This document shows, one piece after another, positions 32,982 to 42,855 of a DNA stretch of 64,000 bases. Every line of letters starts with the position of its first letter. Positions within the stretch are counted from its first letter, which is position 1. Origin of the DNA: Gallionellaceae bacterium. Its GTDB lineage: Bacteria; Pseudomonadota; Gammaproteobacteria; Burkholderiales; Gallionellaceae. The translations under genes and the position numbers were made by a program. The DNA is taken from NCBI GenBank assembly GCA_030834965.1, contig JAUQWW010000014.1, forward strand, positions 26,636 to 90,635. The letters are read 5' to 3'. The notes below the pieces were generated by a model. It had not been told where the DNA came from. It made no database searches and was given only the letters and a program-made list of their open reading frames with translations.

Positions 32982-33727
32982 CTGCTCTTTCTATTGAGCA
33001 GCATCAGCTTGATGTAGCGGTAATACGTGGCTTCTGCATTGGATACCGCCAGCATGAATCCCTCGCGTCCGTCGAGAAACCCTCTGCGCAGAAAATAGGT
33101 GCGCATGAACGCCCATAGTCCATGAAGAATGGCCGTCGATAGCCCGGCCTTTCGCTGCTTCTGGTCGAGCATGCGCGCGCCTGTCGTCGAGTAGCTGTTG
33201 ACCTTGTCCAGCACTTCTTCCAGGTCGCGGTAGGTATCGTGCAGCAAGGGGGATTTGAGCGTGCCCGTGGCCCCGTCGACGAGCAAGCGTTCGTGCACCA
33301 GGTCATCGCTGAAGCGGGCGGAGCCGCGCCTAAACAGGCGCGTCACATAATCCGGCCACCAGCCGGAATGGCGCATGAATCGCCCGCAGAAGCTGGACAG
33401 GCGCGGCATCCTGAATGCTGAACAGTTGCCGGGTATGGCCATTGCGGCCTGTATTTCGTCACGCAACTCCGGAGAGATGCGCTCGTCCGCATCCAGCGAC
33501 AAGACCCATTCCTTGCTGGCGTAGCTCAAGGTACGGTTCTTCTGGATGCCAAAGCCGGGCCAGTCATGGCTGTAAACATGTGGAGTAAATTCGCGGCATA
33601 TGGCAACCGTATTATCCGTGCTGCCGGAATCTACCACTATGATTTCGTCTGCCCACGTCACCGACTCAAGGCACGTGCGGATCGCATGTGCTTCATTGTG
33701 AGCGATGACGATGATTGACAGGCTCAA
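32978..33727 (-). CDS. Glycosyltransferase family 2, WaaE/KdtX-like
   Basis: This 249-residue GT-A enzyme is close in plan to WaaE/KdtX, the core beta-glucosyltransferases that act near KDO. It begins MSLSIIVIAHNEAHAIRTCL, has VVDSGSTDNT, QKNRTLSYA, the DxD-type LDADERIS near residue 79, and GWWPDYVTRLFRRG. The stop of the upstream ligase-like gene overlaps its start by four bases. Core-type activity is inferred from similarity and from neighbours waaL-like and GT9. Confidence 0.82.
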   Translation of the reverse strand: MSLSIIVIAHNEAHAIRTCLESVTWADEIIVVDSGSTDNTVAICREFTPHVYSHDWPGFGIQKNRTLSYASKEWVLSLDADERISPELRDEIQAAMAIPGNCSAFRMPRLSSFCGRFMRHSGWWPDYVTRLFRRGSARFSDDLVHERLLVDGATGTLKSPLLHDTYRDLEEVLDKVNSYSTTGARMLDQKQRKAGLSTAILHGLWAFMRTYFLRRGFLDGREGFMLAVSNAEATYYRYIKLMLLNRKSS

Positions 33728-35010
33728 TTTCTATCCTCGGTGCGCTTCTGCGCCGTGCTCAATCCGGCAAACAGCACGCCGCTCATCCACGCAAAAAACA
33801 AGCCCTCGGAATGATCCAGCAGCAGCGAATTGAACAGGCTGCCTGAAGCAATGGTCAGCAACATTCCTCGGGCCAGATTTTGCTCCAGCGCAGTCGGCAA
33901 TAAGCCTGCCATACGCCACTGTGTGAAGAATAGATATAGCAGCAATCCCAGCCCCAGCACACCCAACTGTACCGTGATCAGCAAATACTGGTTATGCGGG
34001 TTGTTGGATGACGCCACGGCAGTATTCCTGATTTTTTCGCCATATGCTTTTTCAAATCCGCCGGTTCCGACACCGAACAACGGATGGTCGCGGATGATTG
34101 CCAGGCTGTTTGTATAATAGTCCATGCGCAATCCTGCGGAAGTCACGGCACCTTGCCCGGGTTGCCATGCAGCTATCTCCGTGGCTGCCAAATTAATCCT
34201 CTTTCGCATCGTGTCGGCGCCATAATACCCTGCAACTCCCACGACCAGGAGCACCCCCAGCGCAACAGCAAAACCTTTCCGGCCCAGCCAGTCGAAACAG
34301 AAATAAACCATCAAAGCCGCGAGCACCACATAGCCGGTTCTGCCTTGCACCATGAACAGTATATTGCAGGCTGCCAGCGCCGACGCAAGTGCAAACGCCA
34401 AGCGCAGACGCGGCGACTCGGCATAGCGCGCCTTCATCGCCAGCAGGTAAGCAAAGAACGCCATGAAAATATTTTGCGTGATATGCATCCTGAAGACGTA
34501 GGGGTTATCTGCGGTGCCTTGGATAAGCCAACTATGGGAGAGTAACCCGATCTTGGTGGCATAGGACAAAATCAAGGTCAGCGCCATGGCCAGCATGAAG
34601 CCTAGAATGCCGAAGCGGCGGGCTTTTTCTTCCTTGAACAGGAAAATCAGTATGGGAATAAATAGGACATCGAGATACTTCCCGAGATAGTTCAGCGCGT
34701 CAGTTGAGGTGCCTTGCCCATAAGAACAGCCCACTATTAGCAATCCAAAAAGTGCCAGCGCAGCGAGTGCGACCGGATTTGTTCTGATCGTGGCCAATTT
34801 CTGCATGAAGCCCGCACTAACCAGCCAGAACACCAAGATCACAAATAGCAAAATATTATCCAGCGCAGTGGAGATGGGGACAGAAAAACCGATCGCAATC
34901 GCCGACCATTTGGCGAGTGCTTCTGCGCCTTTACGTATGTTTAATCCTTGCACTGTATTTAAATTTGGTTCAAAGCAAAGCGCGAAATATTCTGTTCCGA
35001 CGCGGTTCAA
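33724..35010 (-). CDS. O-antigen ligase/polymerase family membrane protein (WaaL/Wzy-like)
   Basis: This 428-residue protein has ten to twelve membrane helices. The Wzy_C family mark is HPLFGVGTGGFEKAYGEKIR, followed by NNPHNQYLLITVQLGVLG in the large periplasmic loop. Such proteins join O-antigen to lipid A-core (WaaL) or polymerise repeat units (Wzy). Sequence alone does not separate them, but proximity to core-type transferases favours the ligase. The start is probably TTG 35010, which overlaps the upstream stop in TTGA. A later start near residue 20 would still keep all helices. Confidence 0.82.
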   Translation of the reverse strand: MNRVGTEYFALCFEPNLNTVQGLNIRKGAEALAKWSAIAIGFSVPISTALDNILLFVILVFWLVSAGFMQKLATIRTNPVALAALALFGLLIVGCSYGQGTSTDALNYLGKYLDVLFIPILIFLFKEEKARRFGILGFMLAMALTLILSYATKIGLLSHSWLIQGTADNPYVFRMHITQNIFMAFFAYLLAMKARYAESPRLRLAFALASALAACNILFMVQGRTGYVVLAALMVYFCFDWLGRKGFAVALGVLLVVGVAGYYGADTMRKRINLAATEIAAWQPGQGAVTSAGLRMDYYTNSLAIIRDHPLFGVGTGGFEKAYGEKIRNTAVASSNNPHNQYLLITVQLGVLGLGLLLYLFFTQWRMAGLLPTALEQNLARGMLLTIASGSLFNSLLLDHSEGLFFAWMSGVLFAGLSTAQKRTEDRN

Positions 35011-36098
35011 TTATTGATCAACTTCAGCAGGCGCTCGATGTTGGCATCGAGTGAAAACTTTTCCATTACGTCCACCTTGCCAGCCGCCGCCATTTGTTGC
35101 ATTTGCTGCGGATGATTGAGCGCCCATGCAATTGCATCCTGCCAGGCCTGCAAGTTACCAGGCTCGACCAACAACCCGGTTTGCTGATGGGTGATGGTTT
35201 CGGGTATTCCTCCCACATTGCTGGCGACAACGGGAACGCCCAAACTAAGTGCTTCGATTTGCGCCATGCCCAAAGGCTCGATGAGCGACGGCATTATGAC
35301 GATGTCGGCACGCATTAACAAGGCGGGAACCTGCTGCAGCATGCCGGTAAGCAGTACGTGCTCCTCAATTTTCAGTGTGCGCACACGCTCCTGTATCGGC
35401 TTGCGCATTTCCCCCTCACCGGCGATCACATAGCGCAGATCCGGAAAATCAGGCAGCAAGTGTGCCAGTACATCGAGCATGAACAAGTGTCCCTTTTCTG
35501 GCCTGAGCATCGCAGCATGCACCAGCAATCTTCCTGCATGGTTGGCAAGCCAGCCCTCGACTGTTTCTGGCAGCGGCTGCTGTGCCTTCGTTGCGATTTC
35601 ATCGAATGCCAACCCTGGGTAGAGAATATGAATCCGTTCTGGGTTAACGCGGGGATTTTGCAGAATTCTTTCACGCATTTCTCGGCTGGGCACCAACGTC
35701 ATATCCGCCAGCCAGTTATAGGTCCATGAATGTGGAATATCGTGCTGATACGTTCTGGAGCGCACAAGGTGCGGCCTGTAACCGGCAAGGCGTGCCGCCA
35801 GCCCGCAGACATTCGCATCATGACCGCTATGACTGATGATGGCTGCAGGTTGCCAGCGACGCAACAACTTTGTCACTTGGTAAATACTGGGTATATGCAG
35901 GCTGTTCCTGAATGGCACCAATTCCACATCCAGGCTCCGCTCCAGTGCTGCATGGTGAATACCGCTTAGGGGCCGGCATGCAAGCCTGACTGAAATGCCG
36001 CGTGATCGCAAGGCAGTCATTTGCTGCAATAATTGAAGCTCCTGCCCGCCCAGGTTGGGTGAACTCTCCGAAAACAGGATTTTCTCGATCACGCTCAA
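35007..36098 (-). CDS. Glycosyltransferase family 4 (GT-B)
   Basis: This 363-residue retaining GT-B enzyme has the N-terminal SESSPNLGGQELQLL (donor loop) and the C-terminal block MPSLIEPLGMAQIEALSLG followed by GIPETITHQQTGLLVEPG, the E-x7-E arrangement of GT4. It probably adds a hexose to the O-unit or outer core. The likely start is TTG 36098; GTG 36092 is an alternative and both have weak ribosome binding sites. It is followed by the ligase-like gene with a TTGA overlap. Confidence 0.83.
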   Translation of the reverse strand: MSVIEKILFSESSPNLGGQELQLLQQMTALRSRGISVRLACRPLSGIHHAALERSLDVELVPFRNSLHIPSIYQVTKLLRRWQPAAIISHSGHDANVCGLAARLAGYRPHLVRSRTYQHDIPHSWTYNWLADMTLVPSREMRERILQNPRVNPERIHILYPGLAFDEIATKAQQPLPETVEGWLANHAGRLLVHAAMLRPEKGHLFMLDVLAHLLPDFPDLRYVIAGEGEMRKPIQERVRTLKIEEHVLLTGMLQQVPALLMRADIVIMPSLIEPLGMAQIEALSLGVPVVASNVGGIPETITHQQTGLLVEPGNLQAWQDAIAWALNHPQQMQQMAAAGKVDVMEKFSLDANIERLLKLINN

Positions 36099-36105
36099 TA
36101 CCGCA

Positions 36106-37965
36106 TTAGTCCTGGACCGGATCGCGAGGCTCCTTGCACCGATCTTCGCTCAGATATTCCGGCACCCATTGCTTCAAGGCACGCTTCACTTCGGCGTCAC
36201 CCAGCGTAGCGTGTGATCCGACCCATGCCAGCAACTCTTCCAGCCAAGCCGCATTCACTTCACGTGCCTGCGCGATACGCAGCTTCGGATGGGGTGTGGG
36301 CAGGGTATGTTCATTGTCGGCGAGCAATTCCTCATACAACTTTTCGCCGGGACGCAGGCCGGAAAACTCGATCCGGATATCGTCCTCGGTCAGGCCTGAA
36401 AGGCGAATGAGGTCTTTCGCCAGATCCACGATCTTCACCGGCTCACCCATGTCCAGCACAAAAATTTCTCCGCCTTTGCCCATCAGGCCCGCCTGCAACA
36501 CCAGCTGCGCCGCTTCCGGAATGGACATGAAATAGCGCGTGATGTCCGGGTGGGTGACGGTGATCGGCCCGCCCTTGGCAATCTGCTCGCGGAATTTTGG
36601 AATGACGCTGCCGGTGCTGCCCAGCACATTGCCGAAGCGCACCATCACAAAGCGCGTACCCTCAGGCTGCTGCAAACCCTGGCATACCATTTCGGCCAGG
36701 CGCTTGCTCGCACCCATCACATTGGTCGGGTTTACCGCCTTGTCGGTAGAGATCAGTACAAACTTGCCTACCCCGGCGCGCTGTGCGGCAGCAGCCACCG
36801 TCCATGTACCGAGCACATTGTTGCGGATCGCCTGCCAGGCGTTACGCTGCTCCATCAGCGGCACATGCTTGTAGGCTGCCGCATGAAATACCACGGCCGG
36901 ACGATATTGCGCCATCACTTCGTCCAGCCGCGCTGCATCGCGCACATCGCCAATCAGAAATTCACATACAAGATCGGGCCGGGCCGTGCGCAACTCCTGT
37001 TCGATGGTATACAGGGCAAATTCGCTTTGCTCGAACAGCATGAGCGTGGCCGGACCAAAATGCGCAATCTGGCGGCATAATTCGGAACCGATGGACCCTC
37101 CAGCACCGGTCACCAGCACCGTCTTGCCGGTAAGTAATGCGTTCAGTCCGGCTGCATCCAGCGTTACCGGGTCGCGCCCCAAAAGATCGTCCAGCTCGAC
37201 CGCGCGAAGTTGTGAGATGGCGACGCGCCCGCTCAGCAGGTCATCGAACGACGGCACGGTCAGCACCTTGACTCCAGCCTGGTTGCACAGATCAATCGCC
37301 CGTTTGCGCACCTGATGCGAAGCAGACGGCATGGCAATAATGACCTGGGCAACGTTTAACCGCTCGGCCCATTGCGGCAGCGTGTCCATCACGCCCAGTA
37401 CCGGGATCCCATTAAGTGTGTGCCTATGTTTCGTTTCATCGTCGTCGAGAAATCCGACCAGCCGCCAGTCATTGCTGCGACGCATCTCTTTGGACAGGCT
37501 CACTGCTGCATCCCCGGCGCCCAGCACAAGCACAGGATCACCAGTCAGCCTCAGGTTGCGATACAAGCCATGCTCTTTCCATAAGCGATATGCGAAACGG
37601 CTGCCACCCATGATGAGCAGCAACAGTGTGGGGTTGATCACCAGCACTGAGCGTGGCACCACAGCACTGACGCGGAACATCCACAGCATCACAGGGATGA
37701 GCGCAGCAGCAGACAGGACCGCCAGAAAAATGCGGCGCAGGTCGGCCACGCTGGCGTAGCGCCATAGACCGCGATACAGGCCGAAGCTCCAGAAGACCAC
37801 GCATTGCAATGGCGCCACCCAGATCAGGGTGCGCATCATCTCGTCAATGAAGTTGGGTGGCGGCTCAAAATTGAAGCGCAGCAGGTATGCCAGGCTCCAG
37901 GCCAAAGCTGCGGCCGCCAAATCGTGCAATATCGCCAGCAGCGTGCGTATATTGAGCTTAGCCAT
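36106..37965 (-). CDS. Membrane-bound nucleoside-diphosphate-sugar 4,6-dehydratase, WbpM/PglF type
   Basis: This 619-residue protein has four N-terminal membrane helices (to about residue 120), a Rossmann domain that binds the carrier end (VLVLGAGDAAVSL), and a C-terminal SDR domain. NAD binding is at TGAGGSIGSEL (286-296). The active-site block STDKAVNPTNVMGASKR has Met in place of the usual Tyr, as in WbpM, PglF and FlaA1-like long dehydratases. It should make UDP-2-acetamido-4-keto-6-deoxyhexose from UDP-GlcNAc, the precursor of QuiNAc or FucNAc. WbpV- and WecA-like genes adjacent support this. It overlaps the WecA-like gene by eight bases. Confidence 0.9.
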   Translation of the reverse strand: MAKLNIRTLLAILHDLAAAALAWSLAYLLRFNFEPPPNFIDEMMRTLIWVAPLQCVVFWSFGLYRGLWRYASVADLRRIFLAVLSAAALIPVMLWMFRVSAVVPRSVLVINPTLLLLIMGGSRFAYRLWKEHGLYRNLRLTGDPVLVLGAGDAAVSLSKEMRRSNDWRLVGFLDDDETKHRHTLNGIPVLGVMDTLPQWAERLNVAQVIIAMPSASHQVRKRAIDLCNQAGVKVLTVPSFDDLLSGRVAISQLRAVELDDLLGRDPVTLDAAGLNALLTGKTVLVTGAGGSIGSELCRQIAHFGPATLMLFEQSEFALYTIEQELRTARPDLVCEFLIGDVRDAARLDEVMAQYRPAVVFHAAAYKHVPLMEQRNAWQAIRNNVLGTWTVAAAAQRAGVGKFVLISTDKAVNPTNVMGASKRLAEMVCQGLQQPEGTRFVMVRFGNVLGSTGSVIPKFREQIAKGGPITVTHPDITRYFMSIPEAAQLVLQAGLMGKGGEIFVLDMGEPVKIVDLAKDLIRLSGLTEDDIRIEFSGLRPGEKLYEELLADNEHTLPTPHPKLRIAQAREVNAAWLEELLAWVGSHATLGDAEVKRALKQWVPEYLSEDRCKEPRDPVQD

Positions 37966-38938
37966 GTTGCTCCCGCTTGAATGTTTGCCAGCGGCTATCC
38001 AGAATCAGCATCAATACCGCATAAATGGCACCCCATGCCAGAAAAAGAAGCCATGGCACGGTGCCGGACTGACGCATGCTCAGTATGGCGGAAACGCCAA
38101 CCGCAAACATCAGTGCATAGGCAAGCAATGCGACGTTGCGATGCCCCCAGCCGATCTGCACCAAACGCTGGTAATAATGCTCGCGATGCGCTTCGGTAAT
38201 TTTTGCCCCGCGCACCGTGCGCTTCAGCAGCGTAACGGTGGCATCCATCACAAACGGGGAGAATACCAGCAGCGGAAACCAGGCGGGCCAATGCCCTTGC
38301 TGCCAGCCCCACAGCCCCATCGCGGCGGACAGAAAACCCAGCGGTATGGAACCCGCATCCCCCATGAAGACCCTGGCTGGATGGAAGTTGTAATAGAGAA
38401 AACCCAAAGCAGCTGCGCCGATCGAGAAATTGAGCATGGCCTGAATCTCGTCGCCATGCATCAGCGCTGCCAGGCCATACATGGTGAAGCCGAATAATGT
38501 CATGCCGCCGGCCAGCCCATCCGAACCATCCATGAAATTGTAAAGATTTGTCATCCAGACCACGCCCAGCACCACAACCAGAGCCAGTATGGCATGCTGC
38601 GACGCGATGCCGGAACCGATCACCAGAACAACGGCGGCGACAATATGCGCCAGCAGCCTTGAACGCACTGGCAGGCCGCGCATGTCATCCAGCAGGGAAA
38701 CGGCAAACAGAAGCAGTAATGGCAATACCACCCACCATGCCAACGACAATAGCATCAACGCCCATCCCGACAGTATGCCCGCCATCAGACCAACCCCGCC
38801 GATGCGCGGGACAGGTACCTCATGCAGCGAGCGCTCGTTGGGAACATCCTGGATTTTTTTGCCCGCATTGCTGAACAACAGAATGACCGTGATCAGCATG
38901 GTAGCCAAGGCTGCAATCAGGGGAGCGTAATGTGTCAT
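37958..38938 (-). CDS. Undecaprenyl-phosphate sugar-1-phosphate transferase, WecA/WbpL-like
   Basis: This 326-residue polytopic enzyme of the MraY/WecA family attaches the first sugar phosphate to undecaprenyl phosphate and so starts the repeat unit. It has about ten helices, the motif NLYNFMDGSDGLAG, and VFMGDAGSIPLGF with catalytic aspartates, plus the cytoplasmic HREHYYQRL histidine motif. ATG 38938 overlaps the stop of the WbpV-like gene in ATGA. It resembles WbpL of Pseudomonas, which uses UDP-FucNAc or QuiNAc. Confidence 0.9.
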   Translation of the reverse strand: MTHYAPLIAALATMLITVILLFSNAGKKIQDVPNERSLHEVPVPRIGGVGLMAGILSGWALMLLSLAWWVVLPLLLLFAVSLLDDMRGLPVRSRLLAHIVAAVVLVIGSGIASQHAILALVVVLGVVWMTNLYNFMDGSDGLAGGMTLFGFTMYGLAALMHGDEIQAMLNFSIGAAALGFLYYNFHPARVFMGDAGSIPLGFLSAAMGLWGWQQGHWPAWFPLLVFSPFVMDATVTLLKRTVRGAKITEAHREHYYQRLVQIGWGHRNVALLAYALMFAVGVSAILSMRQSGTVPWLLFLAWGAIYAVLMLILDSRWQTFKREQHG

Positions 38939-39903
38939 GTATGCGTAGTTCGGTACCACTCCGCAGTCGCCTGCAACCCTTGTTGCAGCGAGTAAGGAGG
39001 AACCCAGTTGAGATCGCGGCGTATTTTATCACCATCAACCTGCAGCGAACCAAGTAAACGCTCCATCTGCTGCGACTTCCCGACCATGCTGCCGGCGAAT
39101 CGCAGCAATGCGGCGGGGCATGGAAGCAGACGGGAAGGCACACCCATTGCAGCTGCCAGGCGGCGCAGCAAATCCGGCGTCGAAACATCCTCGCCATCGC
39201 ATACCAGAAAAGTCTTGCCGGGTGCTGCAGGATGGATTGCACAGGTGATCAGGGCATCGACGAGATTGCCCAGATAAATCAGGCTGCGCTGATTGTGTAG
39301 GGATGCAAATGGCAGCGGAATGCCTCGGGAAACTATATTCAACATCTGTGCAAAGTTTCCCTTGACGCCTGGGCCATATATCAGCGGCGGACGTAAGATC
39401 ACCACCTCTAGTCCGGTTTCTTGCGTCACGCTATGCAAAGCCTGCTCGGCCTCCCATTTTGAGATTCCATACGGATCTTGCGGCGTAGCGCCATCGAGCT
39501 CCGTGTAGGAGTGCCCGCCGATCGTTTCTTCTCCGTTCACCTTTATCGAGCTGACATACACCAGACGTTTGACACGTGCGGCTGCCGCGCACCGCGCCAG
39601 ATGTTCCGTTCCCGCTGTATTGATACGGCGAAATTCACTTAATGGATCAACCGAATCGTCGCGCATGACGTGTACACGTGCGGCAAGGTGAACCACTACC
39701 TCCACATTGCGTAGTGCATCAATCCAGCTTGTTTGGCTATCTATCGGACCGACAATTACCGGACCGCCCCCATTTTTTGGTGAATCTGGCGTACGTAAAG
39801 CCGCCTTGACTTGCCATCCCCGTCTGACGATCTCAGCACACAACTGCCGACCGACGAAGCCGCTCGCGCCAGTCACCAACCAGCGATTCGTAGCCTTGCT
39901 CAA
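38935..39903 (-). CDS. NAD-dependent sugar epimerase/reductase, WbpV-like
   Basis: This 322-residue short-chain dehydrogenase has the NAD motif TGASGFVGRQL near the start, and the active-site YVSSIKVNGEE with YGISK (Tyr-x3-Lys intact). RPPLIYGPGVKGNF follows. The nearest type I recall is WbpV/WreQ, the C4-reductase that turns the 4-keto product of WbpM into UDP-FucNAc or UDP-QuiNAc. A UDP-glucose 4-epimerase is possible. The start is TTG 39903, overlapping the preceding stop (TTGA). Confidence 0.8.
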   Translation of the reverse strand: MSKATNRWLVTGASGFVGRQLCAEIVRRGWQVKAALRTPDSPKNGGGPVIVGPIDSQTSWIDALRNVEVVVHLAARVHVMRDDSVDPLSEFRRINTAGTEHLARCAAAARVKRLVYVSSIKVNGEETIGGHSYTELDGATPQDPYGISKWEAEQALHSVTQETGLEVVILRPPLIYGPGVKGNFAQMLNIVSRGIPLPFASLHNQRSLIYLGNLVDALITCAIHPAAPGKTFLVCDGEDVSTPDLLRRLAAAMGVPSRLLPCPAALLRFAGSMVGKSQQMERLLGSLQVDGDKIRRDLNWVPPYSLQQGLQATAEWYRTTHT

Positions 39904-40757
39904 AGAATACGCTCCAACAGTCTGATAGGCAGTTTTAATGCCAGCACGAACATATTGGTATACAGCCCATTCTCCGTACAGGCGCGAATAATTTCACGAT
40001 TGACGATCCAGCTAGATTTAATCCCGCTGCTGCTTAGACCACCGGAACGCATCTTGACGGTAGTTTCATCAATAAACGCCCAAGTGATTCGGTGCTTGAA
40101 TAGCAAGCGAACAAGCATTTCAAAGTCTGCCGCGATCCGATAGTCCGTGCGGTATGGTCCCGCCTTCTCATAACATGATCTCCTGCAATAAAAAGTCGGA
40201 TGCGGCGGCATAACACCTATCCGCAACATGAATGTGCTAAAGCTGGATATGCGATATTTGCGCAACACCCGAGCAAGATTGGCAGGATCAACGATATCCA
40301 AACAGGAAAAGACAGCATCCACATCATCTTCTTTGAGGCGTGCCGCTATTTTTTCCAGTGCTGAGGAGTCTGCAAAGAAATCATCTGAGTTGAGCATGCC
40401 AATGTAATCGCCTCTCGCCAAGGCAATGCCTTTGTTCATTGCATCATAGATTCCTGCGTCCTTTTCGCTCAACCAGTAATCGATACTGTCGTCGTATTTG
40501 CGAAGAACGTCTAGCGTTCCATCAATGGAACCTCCATCAATGATGATGTGTTCAACATTGCCATAGGTCTGCTCAATGACGCTGCGTATGGTGTCTTCAA
40601 GTGTAGCCGCACCGTTGAATACTACAGTGACGACCGTAATTAGAGGATTATCCGGGGATGAGCCTTTCACGTTTCCGCGAAGACGTATGCCACCTTCTGC
40701 CTTTATGGAAGGTGCTGGTAATTGATCGAAAGCAACTAGATTGACCGGCTCAGTCAT
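39900..40757 (-). CDS. Glycosyltransferase family 2
   Basis: This 285-residue GT-A enzyme, after about 38 lead residues, shows ITVVTVVFNGAATLEDTIRS, HIIIDGGSIDGTLDVL, the metal-binding GMLNSDDFF and PHPTFYCRRSCYEKAG. This subgroup includes many O-antigen transferases. The donor is unknown. Its 3' end overlaps the WbpV-like gene and its 5' end touches the GT8-like gene by four bases, so it belongs to the same operon. It is less GC-rich than the neighbours downstream. Confidence 0.83.
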   Translation of the reverse strand: MTEPVNLVAFDQLPAPSIKAEGGIRLRGNVKGSSPDNPLITVVTVVFNGAATLEDTIRSVIEQTYGNVEHIIIDGGSIDGTLDVLRKYDDSIDYWLSEKDAGIYDAMNKGIALARGDYIGMLNSDDFFADSSALEKIAARLKEDDVDAVFSCLDIVDPANLARVLRKYRISSFSTFMLRIGVMPPHPTFYCRRSCYEKAGPYRTDYRIAADFEMLVRLLFKHRITWAFIDETTVKMRSGGLSSSGIKSSWIVNREIIRACTENGLYTNMFVLALKLPIRLLERIL

Positions 40758-41746
40758 CTCTTAGCTTTGATAAATACGCTTTTTTCGCCATCAATCCATT
40801 GACGCTTAAGCGTCGCCAACCTGCCAATCAAATCTTTCCGTCTTGGCAAGCAGGGGATCGGAATACCTGTCTGCTTTAGTTCAGTTATCGCGTGGTGCAG
40901 TGCGCTCAAATACGTCTGATACAAATAATTGGCAGCATTGCCTACACGGTAGCCGGAATAAAGCAATATCTCGTTTGTGGAAAGCACCCTGAATCCGTGA
41001 AAATGATAAAAGACCGGCGCTAGCTCTCCGTGCCCCAATCTCTCGAAGTACGCCACATTCCACGGAGCCAGTGTTTTGTCTTTCTGCAGCAGGATGTGTA
41101 CTTCTGGCCCAAATAATTCTGGCCACTGATCGAGATATTTCTGGTCGCCAAATTTTCCGTTTTCGACCCGGGCATAACACCATTCCAGACAACGTTCTTG
41201 CCACCAGCGCATAACCTTTGCGCTTTCTGAAGAACGTCTGAATGTGACGAATTGAACACAAAACCGCCCTCCTCGCTTAGCTCTCCCGAACCGCTCATAG
41301 CGAGGATCATAAGCATGCTCGGTAATTAGTACGTGCTTGCCAGAGCGCTCAAATTCATCCAGCAGTAATTTTGGGGGCGCAAAAAAGAAAAGATCCGCAT
41401 CCAGATAGGTAACACGCTGTGCCTGCGAATTTTGATCAAAGACAAACTGCGGTGTAAATGGTGTAAGTGTCCAGCAATATTCGCCTCGGCTGCGGGTCGG
41501 CTTGACCGCAAGCAAGCGAGCATCCTCGACTTCTCGCAACGGGATTAAGGTGACATATGACAATGCCAGACGCCGCAAGTTCTGCTCAACCAGTTCATCC
41601 ATGCACAGTATCCACAGGTGAAAAGGCTGCCCATGCTCAAGCAGCGAAGAATGCAAGCATAAGCCTATCGGCAGGAAGTTGTTGTCGAACAGTGTTACAA
41701 AATGTTCAGCGCCAACAGCCGGACTATTTGAAGGCATTGATTGCAT
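40754..41746 (-). CDS. Glycosyltransferase with GT-A fold, GT8-like
   Basis: This 330-residue protein starts HFVTLFDNNFLPIGLCLHSS (after 14 lead residues) and has the DxD motif YLDADLFFF near residue 117, EHAYDPRYERFG and FGDQKYLDQWPE. These features place it in the nucleotide-diphospho-sugar transferase superfamily near GT8. The substrate is unknown. ATG 41746 overlaps the aminotransferase gene by 23 bases. Confidence 0.75.
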   Translation of the reverse strand: MQSMPSNSPAVGAEHFVTLFDNNFLPIGLCLHSSLLEHGQPFHLWILCMDELVEQNLRRLALSYVTLIPLREVEDARLLAVKPTRSRGEYCWTLTPFTPQFVFDQNSQAQRVTYLDADLFFFAPPKLLLDEFERSGKHVLITEHAYDPRYERFGRAKRGGRFCVQFVTFRRSSESAKVMRWWQERCLEWCYARVENGKFGDQKYLDQWPELFGPEVHILLQKDKTLAPWNVAYFERLGHGELAPVFYHFHGFRVLSTNEILLYSGYRVGNAANYLYQTYLSALHHAITELKQTGIPIPCLPRRKDLIGRLATLKRQWIDGEKSVFIKAKR

Positions 41747-42821
41747 CGATCACAGTCGCAATGTGCATATCGCTCATCTGAGGATGGCAAGGAACGGAAA
41801 GGCACTTGGCTGCGTGCGATTCGGCCATGGCGAGGCCATTAGGATCACAATGAATCTCTTTGCATGGCTCCTGTGAATGCACCGGCAGCGGGTAGTGCAC
41901 ATACGTCTCCACTCCTGCGAACTTGAGGTGTTGTCCCAATTGGTCACGTTCGTCACAGATCACTACGAATAGATGGTACACATGATTTTCTGCCTGAATC
42001 GGCTCAGCCAATAATCTGACTCGCGGGTTTGTGATTCTTTCACTATACATTTTGGCAATCTGGCGGCGACGCTCAGTGAAACTATCCAAGCGTTCCAATC
42101 TGACCATCAACAAAGCAGCTTGCAGCTCGTCCAGCCTGCTATTTAGCCCAAGCTCCGTATGGTGATAGCGCACACTCTGGCCGTAGTTTCTTAGTACCGC
42201 AGCGCGCTGAGCGAGTTCATCATCACTGCTAACCAATGCTCCTGCATCCCCCAGCGCTCCCAAATTCTTGGTTGGATAAAAACTGTAAGCACCAAAGCGA
42301 CCAAAGCTACCTGCGACCTTCCCATTCCAGCGCGCCAAATGTGATTGGGCACAGTCTTCCAGCAGCGCGATGCCATGCTTCTCACACAACGCCGTCCAGT
42401 GCTCCATCTCACGCACTTGCCCATATAAATGCACCAGCAATACCGCCTTGGTTCGAGGGCCAATACAACGCTCAACGCTCACTGGATCGAGTAATGCGGT
42501 ATCTGGATCAATGTCCGCCAAAACTGGACTCGCTCCGGCACGGATGATTGCCAATACCGTCGCGAAAGCCGTCATCGGCGTAGTTATGACCTCATCTCCC
42601 TTACCGATACCCATCGCACGCAACCCGATCTCAATGGCGTCCATGCCATTGCCGACACCCACGGCATATGTCAGGCCACAACGTTCGGCCCACGCCGCCT
42701 CAAACGCTTTCACCTCATTACCCAGCACGTACCAACCGGAACGTAGCACCCTGTCCAGCGCAGCTAACTCTGCAACTCGCAGATCCTCGGGTTCGACCCT
42801 AAAGTCATTCATTAAAACCAA
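41724..42821 (-). CDS. DegT/DnrJ/EryC1/StrS-family sugar aminotransferase
   Basis: This 365-residue PLP enzyme aminates keto-sugar nucleotides. Marks are GVGNGMDAIEIGLRAMGIG, TPMTAFATVLAII, LLEDCAQSHLARWNGKV, and the PLP lysine in SFYPTKNLGALGDAGAL. A TTG start at 42821 has an AAGGAA site seven bases away and is preferred. ATG 42812 is the alternative. It could work on the 4-keto sugar from the WbpM-like enzyme or from the SDR at 44.1-45.1 kb. It ends where the GT8-like gene begins. Confidence 0.85.
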   Translation of the reverse strand: MVLMNDFRVEPEDLRVAELAALDRVLRSGWYVLGNEVKAFEAAWAERCGLTYAVGVGNGMDAIEIGLRAMGIGKGDEVITTPMTAFATVLAIIRAGASPVLADIDPDTALLDPVSVERCIGPRTKAVLLVHLYGQVREMEHWTALCEKHGIALLEDCAQSHLARWNGKVAGSFGRFGAYSFYPTKNLGALGDAGALVSSDDELAQRAAVLRNYGQSVRYHHTELGLNSRLDELQAALLMVRLERLDSFTERRRQIAKMYSERITNPRVRLLAEPIQAENHVYHLFVVICDERDQLGQHLKFAGVETYVHYPLPVHSQEPCKEIHCDPNGLAMAESHAAKCLSVPCHPQMSDMHIATVIDAINAFK

Positions 42822-42855
42822 GTCAGTTCCTTCCGACGATATAAATCAATCCAAT

